From contig MSXP01000007.1 in assembly GCA_002083635.1 (NCBI GenBank), positions 1 through 64,000 on the forward strand: a stretch of 64,000 nt of DNA. Reading direction: 5' to 3'. The position numbers and the translations under genes are program-made. The notes under the pieces are model-generated. The model ran no database searches and was not told the origin of the DNA. It saw nothing but the letters and a program-made list of their open reading frames with translations. This DNA comes from Proteobacteria bacterium ST_bin12. GTDB taxonomy: Bacteria > Pseudomonadota > Gammaproteobacteria > Burkholderiales > Methylophilaceae. Below are positions 44,833 through 53,667 of the stretch, in pieces (the stretch's first letter is position 1; each line of letters begins with the position of its first letter).

Positions 44833-45678
44833 ATGACGCCACAGCAATATTGCCAACAAAAAGCTGCTCAAAGTGGCTCTAGCTTTACACTCAGCTTTAT
44901 TTTTCTACCCAAAACACAACGCCATGCCATGGTGGCATTGTATGCATTTTGCCGTGAGGTGGACGATATTGTAGATGAGTGCACCGATTTTAATGTGGCA
45001 CAAACCAAATTAAATTGGTGGAAAACTGAAATTGCCAATTTATACGCCAACACCCCGCAACACCCCGTCACCAAAGCACTGCAGCCATTTATTGCACAAT
45101 TTAATCTTGCCCAAGAGCATTTTTTAGAGATTATTGATGGCATGGAAATGGATTTAAAATTCAATCGCTATGAAGATTTTAAGCAATTGCAGCTATATTG
45201 CTACCGCGTAGCAAGCGTTGTTGGCTTATTATCCGCACAGATTTTTGGTTTTAAAAATCGTCAAACACTCAAATATGCACACGATTTAGGTATGGCATTT
45301 CAGCTGACGAATATTATTCGTGACGTAGGCGAAGATGCGCGCCGTGGCCGCATTTATTTGCCTTTAGACGAATTAAAAAAAGCGAATGTTTCTGAAGAAG
45401 ATATTCTGAATAGCCGTGAAACTGCGCGAGTAAAAGAGCTGATGGAATACCAAATTGAGCGTGCAGAAACATATTATGACAAAGCACTGCGCGAGTTGCC
45501 GACTGAAGACGCTAAACAGCAGCGCACAGGCCTGATGATGGCGGCGATATACCGCACTTTATTGCGTGAAATTCTGCAAGATGGTGCCCAAAAAGTATTA
45601 AATGCGCGGATTTCGCTGGGTGGGTTTCGCAAGTTGTCGTTAGTGTATGCCGTGTGGTTAAAGCAAACATGGAGCTAA
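44833..45678 (+). CDS. hpnD: Presqualene diphosphate synthase HpnD
   Basis: A 281-aa enzyme condensing two farnesyl diphosphates. The first DxxxD motif is in AFCREVDDIVDEC, the second in QLTNIIRDVGEDARRGRIYL. I take ATG 44833 (MTPQQYCQQKAAQSG) as the start, which removes a 12-codon overlap with hpnC. It lies between hpnC and hpnE, 30 nt and 3 nt away. Confidence 0.92.
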   Translation: MTPQQYCQQKAAQSGSSFTLSFIFLPKTQRHAMVALYAFCREVDDIVDECTDFNVAQTKLNWWKTEIANLYANTPQHPVTKALQPFIAQFNLAQEHFLEIIDGMEMDLKFNRYEDFKQLQLYCYRVASVVGLLSAQIFGFKNRQTLKYAHDLGMAFQLTNIIRDVGEDARRGRIYLPLDELKKANVSEEDILNSRETARVKELMEYQIERAETYYDKALRELPTEDAKQQRTGLMMAAIYRTLLREILQDGAQKVLNARISLGGFRKLSLVYAVWLKQTWS

Positions 45679-45681
45679 GCG

Positions 45682-47022
45682 ATGAATAAAAAATCCGTGC
45701 AGAAAAATAAAATGCATGTCGCGATTATTGGTGGTGGTATGGCTGGCTTATCGGCAGCGGCGGCACTGGCAGATGAAGGTATCCAAACCACATTGTTTGA
45801 GGCGGGGCCTCACTTTGGTGGCCGTGCACGCAGTGTTGCGATTGAATTTAAAAGCCAGACTTTTCAAGTGGATAATGGTCAACATATTCTGCTGGGCGCC
45901 TATCAAGAAACACTCAATTTATTGGCAAAAGTGGGCGTGGATGAGCAATCGGCTTTTTTGCGTTTGCCTCTAACACTTAATATGCTTTCGGCGCGCAATA
46001 AACAAAATTTCAAATTAAGTTGCGCTAATTTTTTACCATACCCACTTAACCAGCTGTTTGGTTTTTTGTTCTGCCAAGGCTTAAGCTTTAGCGAGCGTTT
46101 TTCCGCCATCTTCTTCATGGCTAGACTAAAAAGAATCAGCTACCGCTTATCATCCGACGAGCCATTAAAAGACTTTTTACTTAAAAATGGGCAATCGCAT
46201 CTAATCATCAACGTGTTGTGGGAACCAATCTGTTTAGCCGCTTTAAACACTCCGATTGAATCGGCGAGCAGCAAGATTTTTTTAAATGTACTACGTGATA
46301 CGTTTAGTCATCACAAAACGGATAGCGATTTTTTGCTTCCTAAACTAGATTTATCACAAATTTTATCCACCCCAATTGCGCGCTATTTGCAATCAAAAGA
46401 CGTCAATCTACTCACTAATAAGCGGATTAGAAGTATTAAACCGTCCCAAAACGGTTATGAAGTTTCAACGAGGTTAGATACGCTAGAATTTAGCCATGTC
46501 ATCATCGCTACCGCAGCTAGAAAGCTCAAAGAATTAACCGCTGATTTACCCAAATTAGATTTTGTTACTTCTCAAACCGAGCAATACGATGACCAACCGA
46601 TTTATACGGTTTATCTGCAATATCCCAACACCATAACATTGGCGCAACCTATGTTGGGATTGGTCGATTCAACCAGCCAATGGGTATTTGATAGAGGCCA
46701 TTTATGCGGCCAGCATGGCTTAATGGCTGTGGTTATCAGCGCGCAAGGAAGGCATCAAAAACTGACACAAGATATGCTGGCGCTGAAAGTAGCGCAGGAG
46801 CTACATCATGTTTTTCCGCATTTACCCAAGCCGCTTTGGCATAAAGTAATTGCTGAAAAACGTGCTACTTTTTCTTGCGGCGTTAATTTGCCAAGGCCAG
46901 CCAATCTCACGCCTTATCCTCGCCTATTTTTGGCGGGCGATTATACCTATGCGGATTACCCTGCCACAATTGAGGGTTCTGTTAGAAGTGGTTTAGCTTG
47001 CGCAAATCTGATTTTAAAGTAG
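45682..47022 (+). CDS. hpnE: Squalene-forming FAD oxidoreductase HpnE
   Basis: A 446-aa flavin amine-oxidase-type protein that reduces hydroxysqualene to squalene. VAIIGGGMAGLSAAAALADEG (13-33, in parts) is the FAD-binding Rossmann motif, followed by FGGRARS and DNGQHILLGAY. LFLAGDYTYADYPATIEGSVRSG near the C-terminus is the second FAD-contact region. Starts 3 nt after hpnD. The hopene cyclase that would use squalene is not in this window. Confidence 0.92.
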   Translation: MNKKSVQKNKMHVAIIGGGMAGLSAAAALADEGIQTTLFEAGPHFGGRARSVAIEFKSQTFQVDNGQHILLGAYQETLNLLAKVGVDEQSAFLRLPLTLNMLSARNKQNFKLSCANFLPYPLNQLFGFLFCQGLSFSERFSAIFFMARLKRISYRLSSDEPLKDFLLKNGQSHLIINVLWEPICLAALNTPIESASSKIFLNVLRDTFSHHKTDSDFLLPKLDLSQILSTPIARYLQSKDVNLLTNKRIRSIKPSQNGYEVSTRLDTLEFSHVIIATAARKLKELTADLPKLDFVTSQTEQYDDQPIYTVYLQYPNTITLAQPMLGLVDSTSQWVFDRGHLCGQHGLMAVVISAQGRHQKLTQDMLALKVAQELHHVFPHLPKPLWHKVIAEKRATFSCGVNLPRPANLTPYPRLFLAGDYTYADYPATIEGSVRSGLACANLILK

Positions 47023-47060
47023 TCAAAAATTCCCCCTAAAAAAGTGGTTAAGTATTTTAA

Positions 47061-48434
47061 CTAATAGTGGCGTAATTGATTTAAAGCCTGCTCTAAACGC
47101 TCTACTGCGATGACTTCCAGTCCTACAATTTTCGCTTTCGGCGCATTGGCTTTCGGTACAATCGCCTTGGTAAAACCGAGTTTCGCCGCTTCTTTTAATC
47201 GCACTTGGCCGCCCTGCACTGGACGTACTTCACCCGCCAAACCAACTTCACCAAATACAATCAGTTTATTGTCTAGTGGCTTGTTTTTTAAAGAAGAAAC
47301 GATTGATAACAATACGGCTAAATCGACTGCTGGCTCTGCAATTTTTACACCACCAACCGCGTTAATAAACACATCCTGATCAAAACACGGGATACCCGCA
47401 TGGCGATTTAACACAGCCAGCAACATGGCTAAACGGTTCTGCTCCAGCCCTGTCGCCAAGCGTTTTGGGCTAGGCGCATGGCTTTCATCCACTAAGGCTT
47501 GAATTTCAATCAACAGCGGTCGTGTACCTTCCATGGTCACTGTGATGCAACTACCAGCAACCTGCTCTTCGTGATGAGATAAAAATAAGGCGGAAGGATT
47601 GGATACTTCGCGCAAGCCATGTTCTGTCATCGCAAAAACGCCCAATTCATTCACGGCGCCAAACCGATTTTTAAACGCACGAATCAAGCGGAAAGATGAG
47701 TTTTGATCGCCCTCAAAATACAAAACGGTGTCTACAATATGTTCTAACACACGCGGCCCAGCTAATGAGCCCTCTTTGGTCACATGACCAACCAAAATTA
47801 CGGTAATGCCTAATTGCTTGGCTAAGCGTGTTAATTGCGCTGAACATTCACGCACTTGCGCGACAGAGCCAGGCGCAGATTGAAACGCTTCAGAATACAC
47901 GGTTTGAATGGAATCAATCACCGCGATATTGGGTTTATGCGTTTGTAAAGTGGCTAAAATTTTCTCTAGGTTAATTTCAGCCAATAATTCCACTTGGCTG
48001 GCATCTAAACCCAAACGCTTAGCACGCATGGCGATTTGCTGTGGTGATTCTTCACCGCTGACATAGATTGCTTGTGCGGTCTTGCCTAAATGACACAACA
48101 CTTGCAGCAATAAGGTTGATTTACCAATACCAGGGTCACCGCCGATTAGTACCACACCGCCTTCAACCAAACCACCCCCCAGCACACGGTCAAATTCGCT
48201 GATACCTGTTGGCGTTCTTTCGATATCGGCGGCTTGAATACTGCTTAATTTTTGTAATTGGCTAGATGGGGTTAATCCCTCAAACTTATTAGCATAACGA
48301 TTATTAGAGCTGCTAGTTTCGGCAACCGACTCAACTAAGGTATTCCAAGCTATGCAGCTTGGGCATTGACCTTGCCATTTGGATTCAGAGGCGCCGCATT
48401 CTGTGCAGGTATAGATTGTTTTAGCTTTTGCCAT
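47061..48434 (-). CDS. radA: DNA repair protein RadA
   Basis: A RecA-like branch-migration ATPase, about 457 aa from ATG 48434 (MAKAKTIYTC). The N-terminal zinc finger is CTECGASESKWQGQCPSC. Walker A is GGDPGIGKSTLL, KNRFG is the RadA signature, and a Lon-like C-terminal domain follows. The longer frame to 48503 would overlap the upstream gene and add a non-family N-terminus. The gap to that gene is 8-11 nt, so they are probably co-transcribed. Confidence 0.94.
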   Translation of the reverse strand: MAKAKTIYTCTECGASESKWQGQCPSCIAWNTLVESVAETSSSNNRYANKFEGLTPSSQLQKLSSIQAADIERTPTGISEFDRVLGGGLVEGGVVLIGGDPGIGKSTLLLQVLCHLGKTAQAIYVSGEESPQQIAMRAKRLGLDASQVELLAEINLEKILATLQTHKPNIAVIDSIQTVYSEAFQSAPGSVAQVRECSAQLTRLAKQLGITVILVGHVTKEGSLAGPRVLEHIVDTVLYFEGDQNSSFRLIRAFKNRFGAVNELGVFAMTEHGLREVSNPSALFLSHHEEQVAGSCITVTMEGTRPLLIEIQALVDESHAPSPKRLATGLEQNRLAMLLAVLNRHAGIPCFDQDVFINAVGGVKIAEPAVDLAVLLSIVSSLKNKPLDNKLIVFGEVGLAGEVRPVQGGQVRLKEAAKLGFTKAIVPKANAPKAKIVGLEVIAVERLEQALNQLRHY

Positions 48435-48444
48435 CATAAACTCA

Positions 48445-49533
48445 TTAAGGTGCAATCTTAAACGGCAAAACCTTGTTACCGCGCCACTCACCAACTGCAA
48501 CACCTGCGCGCCATTGGACTATAATTTTAGCCTCATTAAGTTGATTTTTCTTCTCTATCCATTCATTTAACGTGCCCGATAATGCGATAGGCTGACGATA
48601 TTGGTCATAAAAATACAGCGCACGTATGACTTTATCGTCACTTTTGTGATCTATCAAAAAAGTAATAGGCGCTTTACCAATGCTGCCATAATAAACCTGT
48701 CCAGTAATTTCGCTTGGTTGCTCAAATTGAGCATCACCATCTAATAGCAAATACTTTGCGTAACTAGTTAAAAAAGGCTTAAGCGACTGAAAAGTATAAC
48801 TTTTACGAAACTTATCGATTGAATCTAGCGCTCGCATGGCATGATTACTGCAACGCCCATGCGTAAAAATAATCCCTTTTGCATCAATAGAGAAATGCTC
48901 AATCTCGCGAAAATTTCTAGATGCAACCCTTTCTTTGTGCCAACGCGAATTATCGACTAAACATGACTGATACATAATGATTGCATCATTTTTGTCTGTT
49001 GTATCTGGCGCTTTTTTCTCTAACCGCTTTATCTCTTGTCTTATTCTAAGCACATGCGCCTGATAAAAATTTTCATGTAGATGTTTAAGCCCCTCTTGTG
49101 TAAATAAATCTGCCAAAGTGAGATGACGGCCTGTATGCAGGTCGAAACTGTAATTTTGAGCGTACTCTTCACAATAAGCACCACAAAATTCACTATCCAA
49201 TTGTAAACTTAATACTTTTTTATTATTGAGTAGGACTGAAGATTGCATTGAGGTGACACCCGCAATCGGGTCATCGTCATCGTCCGTTATTTTTCGATGA
49301 ATACCGTCGCTAAGCTTGTTGGGAGCAAGTGTGCCTAACAAGTTAATATATAAATAATCATTTATCTTTTTTGCGACTTTGTATTGATTAGCCACAACAA
49401 AAGGAACGTAAATTTCAGGCTCAAAATCCCATTCTTTGGCTTTTTCTGTGAATTGAATCGTTTCAATTTTTACAGGTTCAGCCTGTAAAATCAAAGAGAA
49501 TAAACTCAAAACCAATAAAATTTGAAGTCGCAT
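48445..49533 (-). CDS. Exported DUF3298/RsiV-like protein
   Basis: A 362-aa protein with a signal peptide (hydrophobic 3-17, likely cleavage after LQA). Residues 100-150 contain SLQLDSEFCGAYCEEYAQNYS and FDLHTGRHLTLADLF, the pattern of DUF3298 as in the lysozyme-binding RsiV and its relatives. An extra cysteine pair (CGAYC) may form a disulfide. There is no transmembrane anti-sigma domain, so it is not RsiV itself. Function unknown; upstream of and probably co-transcribed with radA. Confidence 0.72.
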   Translation of the reverse strand: MRLQILLVLSLFSLILQAEPVKIETIQFTEKAKEWDFEPEIYVPFVVANQYKVAKKINDYLYINLLGTLAPNKLSDGIHRKITDDDDDPIAGVTSMQSSVLLNNKKVLSLQLDSEFCGAYCEEYAQNYSFDLHTGRHLTLADLFTQEGLKHLHENFYQAHVLRIRQEIKRLEKKAPDTTDKNDAIIMYQSCLVDNSRWHKERVASRNFREIEHFSIDAKGIIFTHGRCSNHAMRALDSIDKFRKSYTFQSLKPFLTSYAKYLLLDGDAQFEQPSEITGQVYYGSIGKAPITFLIDHKSDDKVIRALYFYDQYRQPIALSGTLNEWIEKKNQLNEAKIIVQWRAGVAVGEWRGNKVLPFKIAP

Positions 49534-49570
49534 TTTAAAATTTATTCAATGCAAATATCGAATGGATTCT

Positions 49571-50953
49571 TTAGTAATTGTCTGGCATGTAGCCAGCATT
49601 GGCAAAGTTCTCAAAACGCGTATTTTCACCAATAAACGTTAAACGCACGCGGCCAATTGGGCCGTTACGCTGCTTACCAACAATAATCTCAGCCGTGCCT
49701 TTGTCCTCGCTGTCTGGGTTATAGACCTCATCGCGATAGATAAACAAAATCAAATCCGCATCTTGCTCAATCGCGCCAGATTCACGTAAATCACTCATCA
49801 CAGGCCGTTTATCAGGTCGTTGCTCTACGCTACGATTCAACTGCGAAAGTGCGACAACGGGGCAATCCAGCTCTTTAGCCAAGGCTTTTAATGAACGTGA
49901 GATTTCAGAAATCTCTGTAGCGCGGTTTTCACCTTGTTTACCAGCAGGTGCCGACATCAATTGCAGGTAATCGATGACAATTAAACCCAACTTGCCACAT
50001 TGCCGATGTAATCGACGGGCTCTTGCGCGCACATCAAAGCTACTTAATCCTGCGCCCTCATCAATAAAAATAGGCGCTTCGTTTAATTTACCTAAAGCCG
50101 TAGTCAGCTTTTCCCAATCTTCATCTTCTAAACGACCTGTACGCATACGATGTTGATCCAAGCGCCCTACTGAACCAATCATCCGCATCGCTAATTGCGT
50201 TGATGCCATTTCCATTGAGAAAACCGCCACTGGCAAACCTGTATCTAGTGCCACATTTTCAGCAATATTCAATGAAAATGCGGTTTTACCCATCGATGGT
50301 CGGCCGGCAACAATGATTAAATCACCACCTTGAAAGCCAGATGTCATGGAATCTAAATCCGAAAATCCCGTTGGAATGCCTGTAACATCACTTTGATTAT
50401 CACGTGAAAATAGCATATCAATGCGCTCTGCCACTTGCGGCAATAATTCTTTGATGTCTTGAAAGCCTTGACTGCTGCGTTGCCCACCTTCGGCAATCTG
50501 AAAAATTTTAGCTTCTGCTTCATCTAATAATTGCTGTGCATCACGCCCATTGGGACTGTAAGCACTTTCAGCAATCCCACTACCCACCGTTACCAATTTA
50601 CGCATAATCGCGCGTTCACGCACAATTTCAGCATAGCGGCGAATATTGGCCGCTGTAGGGGTGTTTTGCGCCAGTGAGGCTAAATAAGCGATACCGCCAA
50701 TTGTAGATAATTCGGCGGTACTTTCCAGCGACTCGGCTACCGTCACAATATCTGCCGGACGATTACGCTCAATTAACTTGGCAATATGCTGAAAGATGGT
50801 TTTATGGTCAAATTGATAAAAATCTTCTGCATTTAAAATATCCGCGATTTTATCTAAGGCTTCATTTTCAAGCAGCAAGCCGCCAATTACAGATTGCTCT
50901 GCTTCTATTGAATGCGGGGGAAGTTTGAGGGAGTCTAGTTGTTCATCAGCCAT
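49571..50953 (-). CDS. dnaB: Replicative DNA helicase
   Basis: A 460-aa hexameric helicase from ATG 50953 (MADEQLDSLKLPPHS). The N-terminal domain binds primase, Walker A is GRPSMGKTAFSLN (about 208), Walker B/H3 is LIVIDYLQLM, and the SQLNRSVEQRPDKRP arginine-finger region is present. It lies downstream of the rplI operon, separated by a terminator, a common arrangement. No intein is present. Confidence 0.97.
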   Translation of the reverse strand: MADEQLDSLKLPPHSIEAEQSVIGGLLLENEALDKIADILNAEDFYQFDHKTIFQHIAKLIERNRPADIVTVAESLESTAELSTIGGIAYLASLAQNTPTAANIRRYAEIVRERAIMRKLVTVGSGIAESAYSPNGRDAQQLLDEAEAKIFQIAEGGQRSSQGFQDIKELLPQVAERIDMLFSRDNQSDVTGIPTGFSDLDSMTSGFQGGDLIIVAGRPSMGKTAFSLNIAENVALDTGLPVAVFSMEMASTQLAMRMIGSVGRLDQHRMRTGRLEDEDWEKLTTALGKLNEAPIFIDEGAGLSSFDVRARARRLHRQCGKLGLIVIDYLQLMSAPAGKQGENRATEISEISRSLKALAKELDCPVVALSQLNRSVEQRPDKRPVMSDLRESGAIEQDADLILFIYRDEVYNPDSEDKGTAEIIVGKQRNGPIGRVRLTFIGENTRFENFANAGYMPDNY

Positions 50954-51024
50954 AGGCAAATTATACCGAATAAAAACTATCGCTTATGGTATTTGCAAAT
51001 GAAAAAATACATATATATCACGCA

Positions 51025-51050
51025 ACAAAAAAGGCGACCTAAGTCGCCTT
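51025..51050 (-). terminator. Intrinsic terminator after rplI
   Basis: AAGGCGAC (51031-51038) pairs with GTCGCCTT (51043-51050) over a 4-nt loop. T-run follows on the minus strand. Confidence 0.85.
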
Positions 51051-51070
51051 TTTCTTAATACGCTTAAAAC

Positions 51071-51523
51071 TTAAGCGGCTTCAGCAACCACTGTTACTGT
51101 AATATCAACGACAACGTCATGATGCAATGCCACTGTTACTGGATGGTCACCAATCGTTTTTAATGGGCCATTCGGCATACGCACTTCTGATTTAACCACT
51201 TCAAAACCAGCAGCAACAAGGCTTTCAGCCACATCTCCGTTAGTAACAGAACCAAATAAACGGCCATCAACACCCGCTTTTTGTGCCACTGTTAATACAT
51301 AACCAGCTAATTTTGCACCGCGAGCAGTTGCTGCAGTCAAGATATCCGCTTGTTGTTTTTCAAGTTCAGCGCGGCGTGCAGCGAATTCAGCTTTGTTGGC
51401 TTCAGTTGCGCGTTTTGCTTTGCCTTGCGGAATCAAAAAGTTGCGGCCGAAACCATCTTTAACTTTAACGATATCGCCCAACACGCCTAGGTTTGCTACT
51501 TTTTCTAATAAAATAATTTGCAT
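51071..51523 (-). CDS. rplI: Ribosomal protein bL9
   Basis: A 150-aa 50S protein that binds 23S rRNA. It begins MQIILLEKVANLGVLGDIV with the family signature VKVKDGFGRNFLIPQGKA, then a long helix and a C-terminal domain. Last gene of the rpsF-priB-rpsR-rplI operon; it starts 21 nt after rpsR. Confidence 0.97.
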   Translation of the reverse strand: MQIILLEKVANLGVLGDIVKVKDGFGRNFLIPQGKAKRATEANKAEFAARRAELEKQQADILTAATARGAKLAGYVLTVAQKAGVDGRLFGSVTNGDVAESLVAAGFEVVKSEVRMPNGPLKTIGDHPVTVALHHDVVVDITVTVVAEAA

Positions 51524-51544
51524 AATATTCTCCTAAAGCCCAAA

Positions 51545-51778
51545 TTAACCTGGGTGCTTGTCTGTGTAAGGCATTAAAGCCAAGAAACGTGCACGTTTAA
51601 CGGCACTGGTTAATTGACGTTGGTATTTAGCTTTGGTACCCGTCATACGCGCTGGGATAATTTTTGCATTTTCTGAAACAAAATCTTTTAACAAATCAAC
51701 ATCTTTGTAATCGACTTCTTTGATGCCTTCTGCACTGAAACGGCAGTAACGGCGGCGTTTATACATTTCTCTTGCCAT
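51545..51778 (-). CDS. rpsR: Ribosomal protein bS18
   Basis: A 77-aa basic 30S protein with RRRYCRFSAEG at 8-18 and YKDVDLLKDFVSENAKIIPARMTGT, the family signature. It forms a pair with S6 (rpsF), and the S6:S18 complex is known to bind the operon leader in many bacteria. Confidence 0.97.
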   Translation of the reverse strand: MAREMYKRRRYCRFSAEGIKEVDYKDVDLLKDFVSENAKIIPARMTGTKAKYQRQLTSAVKRARFLALMPYTDKHPG

Positions 51779-51810
51779 GATGTAACTCCTAATATTCTTT
51801 AATTTGACTG

Positions 51811-52098
51811 TTATTCAACAGTCTGTAATTGATTAATATGCATGACCAATTGATGGCTTTTTGCACTGCGCTTTGCCAAAAAACCTTTGGCTTTGATTAA
51901 AGATCCTGGCTGAATATTCAGTTTTGCGAGTTCGCCTAAGGCAACCACATTTACTTCACATTCCACTCTTCGCTTTAATCCCGCTTCAATCTGTTCTGAA
52001 GCGTGTTGCAATACAAAACTCAACAAGGGCATACCTGCTGGTGTGTAGCGTATCGGCTCTATTGAAAGCACAACCCCGCTAATCACCAGTGTGTTCAA
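51811..52098 (-). CDS. priB: Primosomal replication protein N
   Basis: A 95-aa single-strand DNA-binding OB-fold protein of the PriA restart primosome. It begins MNTLVISGVVLSIEPIRYTP, has LSFVLQHASEQIEAG and VNVVALGELAKLNIQPGSLI, and lies between rpsF and rpsR, the defining context of priB. It starts 2 nt past the rpsF stop. Confidence 0.93.
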   Translation of the reverse strand: MNTLVISGVVLSIEPIRYTPAGMPLLSFVLQHASEQIEAGLKRRVECEVNVVALGELAKLNIQPGSLIKAKGFLAKRSAKSHQLVMHINQLQTVE

Positions 52099-52100
52099 AC

Positions 52101-52484
52101 TTAAGCTGTTGCAACCTCAGTTGCGGCGGCTGGTGCTGCATCTTTATTCAACACTGATTTAGATTTTTCTTCTTTCATCATTGGGCTAGGTGCAGTTATC
52201 GCTGTTTTAGTGCCCATTGTTAAATGGCGTAAAACCGCATCGTTAAACTTAAAGCCGTGCTCAAGTTCATCTAAAACGGTTTGATTGCACTCAATGTTCA
52301 TTAAAACGTAATGTGCTTTGTGGATTTTTTGGATTGGGTAAGCCAATTGACGACGGCCCCAGTCTTCTAAACGGTGCATTGTGCCGCCGTTGCTAGTCAC
52401 CAGCGTGCGATAACGTTCAATCATCGCTGGCACTTGCTCGCTCTGGTCCGGATGGACGATAAAAACTACTTCATAATGTCGCAT
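52101..52484 (-). CDS. rpsF: Ribosomal protein bS6
   Basis: A 127-aa protein with the family start MRHYEVVFIVHPDQSEQVP and RLEDWGRRQLAYPIQKIHKAHY. The C-terminal tail (about 100-127) is long and Lys/Ala-rich, a variable feature of S6. The ATG follows AAGGAG, which lies inside a predicted leader hairpin. Confidence 0.96.
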   Translation of the reverse strand: MRHYEVVFIVHPDQSEQVPAMIERYRTLVTSNGGTMHRLEDWGRRQLAYPIQKIHKAHYVLMNIECNQTVLDELEHGFKFNDAVLRHLTMGTKTAITAPSPMMKEEKSKSVLNKDAAPAAATEVATA

Positions 52485-52491
52485 GAAATCT

Positions 52492-52535
52492 CCTTGTGGG
52501 TTGCAGCCACCCGATATGCTGTCGGTGTGGCAAGG
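52492..52535 (-). promoter_or_regulatory. Predicted S6:S18-binding leader RNA of rpsF operon
   Basis: On the minus strand the leader can fold as CCTTG (52531-52535) pairing with CAAGG (52492-52496), enclosing GCCAC/GTGGC (52527-52531 with 52506-52510) and CCGA/TCGG. The outer stem includes the rpsF Shine-Dalgarno AAGGAG. This is the layout of the known rpsF leader motif with a CCG-containing element bound by S6:S18. Confidence 0.6.
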
Positions 52536-52550
52536 GTTGAAAAGTACGCG

Positions 52551-52579
52551 ATTATAGTCAATTAAGCCTTGTTAATCAA
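52551..52579 (-). promoter_or_regulatory. Sigma-70 promoter of the rpsF operon
   Basis: Minus strand TTGATT (52574-52579), 17-nt spacer, perfect TATAAT (52551-52556). Predicted start near 52544, about 60 nt upstream of the rpsF ATG. Confidence 0.75.
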
Positions 52580-52719
52580 ACAATATCGCAGTATTTACTT
52601 TACTTAACCCTTAATTTTGCTTAACTTTTAAGTGTGCGTTGAGTATCAGCAAAAATTTTCGTTTTATTTATGCAACAATTCACCTTAATAAATGCCTAAA
52701 TTGCATGGAAATTAAAGAA

Positions 52720-53355
52720 ATGAATCATTATATGAAAGCAAAAACAGATTTAAACTTACACCATCAACCGATTGATTTTTCAGACAAAATCGCATTGAGC
52801 TTCACCAAGTTTATGCGCTTTTTTGCGGATACTTTTTTCAGTGGTCGTTATGGACACCGCGCGGTCGTGTTAGAAACCGTTGCTGCCGTTCCCGGCATGG
52901 TTGCTGGCGCGCTAATCCATTTAAAATCGCTACGTCGCATGGAATCAGACGAAGGCTGGATTCGCAAGCTTTTGGACGAAGCGGAAAATGAGCGCATGCA
53001 TTTAATGACGTTTATTGAAATCGCCAAGCCCAGCAAGTTTGAGCGCATCTTGATCGTCATCGCACAAGGAATTTTCTATAATTTTTTCTTTTTACTATAT
53101 TTAATCACGCCCAAAACCGCGCATCGCATCGTTGGTTATTTCGAAGAAGAAGCGGTTTTTAGCTACACCGAATATCTAGCTGGCGTGGATAGTGGTAAAT
53201 ACGAAAATGTGCCTGCGCCACAATTAGCGATTGATTATTGGCACTTAAAACCTGACGCCACATTGCGCGATGTGATTGTCGTCGTGCGTGCGGATGAAGC
53301 TGGACATCGCGATGTGAATCACGATTTTGCTAATCAATTGAGCAGAACTAATTAA
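52720..53355 (+). CDS. aox: Alternative (ubiquinol) oxidase AOX
   Basis: A di-iron membrane-bound ubiquinol oxidase that reduces oxygen without pumping protons. The four-helix ligand motifs are present in order: VLETVAAVPGM, DEAENERMHLMTF, YFEEEAVFSYTEYL and VRADEAGHRDVNH, supplying Glu and His ligands. FYNFFFLLYLITP looks membrane-inserted. The start is uncertain: Met codons at 52705, 52720 and 52735 are close together and none has a strong ribosome binding site; 52720 gives 211 aa. It is a lone gene divergent from rpsF. Bacterial AOX genes are scattered among bacteria and often look transferred. Confidence 0.88.
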   Translation: MNHYMKAKTDLNLHHQPIDFSDKIALSFTKFMRFFADTFFSGRYGHRAVVLETVAAVPGMVAGALIHLKSLRRMESDEGWIRKLLDEAENERMHLMTFIEIAKPSKFERILIVIAQGIFYNFFFLLYLITPKTAHRIVGYFEEEAVFSYTEYLAGVDSGKYENVPAPQLAIDYWHLKPDATLRDVIVVVRADEAGHRDVNHDFANQLSRTN

Positions 53356-53360
53356 ATAAA

Positions 53361-53389
53361 ACTTAACCCATTTTTAGGGTTAAGTATTT
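53361..53389. terminator. Terminator shared by AOX and the SemiSWEET gene
   Basis: ACTTAACCC (53361-53369) pairs with GGGTTAAGT (53377-53385). The right arm contains the stop codon of the convergent SemiSWEET gene and one copy of the recurring GGGTTAAGTA motif. The tail on the plus strand is ATTTT. Confidence 0.7.
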
Positions 53390-53667
53390 TCTGGAGCGCC
53401 ATTTTTAACCTGCAATATTTTTAAACTCAATATCACAATGGATGAACACAGCGTGATTGAATTGGACACAATCAGCGGCCAATCACTAATCAAGATTCCA
53501 TAAATCATCCACAACGCCACGCCCAGCGTCAAAATACTGTACATCGGCAACGAGATGCCTGACAAATCGCGCGTTTTGTAAGATTTATATGCTTGTGGCA
53601 AAAAAGCGATAGTGGTCAATAACGCCGCAGAGCCACCAATCCAGCTGGCATAATGTGAAAATATCAT
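53380..53667 (-). CDS. SemiSWEET-type sugar transporter
   Basis: A 95-aa membrane protein with three hydrophobic segments (about 8-27, 38-59 and 65-86) and the PQ-loop motif TTIAFLPQAYKSYKTRDLSG. Half-size SWEET proteins dimerise to form a sugar facilitator. The GISLPMYSILTLGVALWMIYG stretch, in parts, is typical. Substrate unknown. Converges with the AOX gene. Confidence 0.85.
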   Translation of the reverse strand: MIFSHYASWIGGSAALLTTIAFLPQAYKSYKTRDLSGISLPMYSILTLGVALWMIYGILISDWPLIVSNSITLCSSIVILSLKILQVKNGAPENT

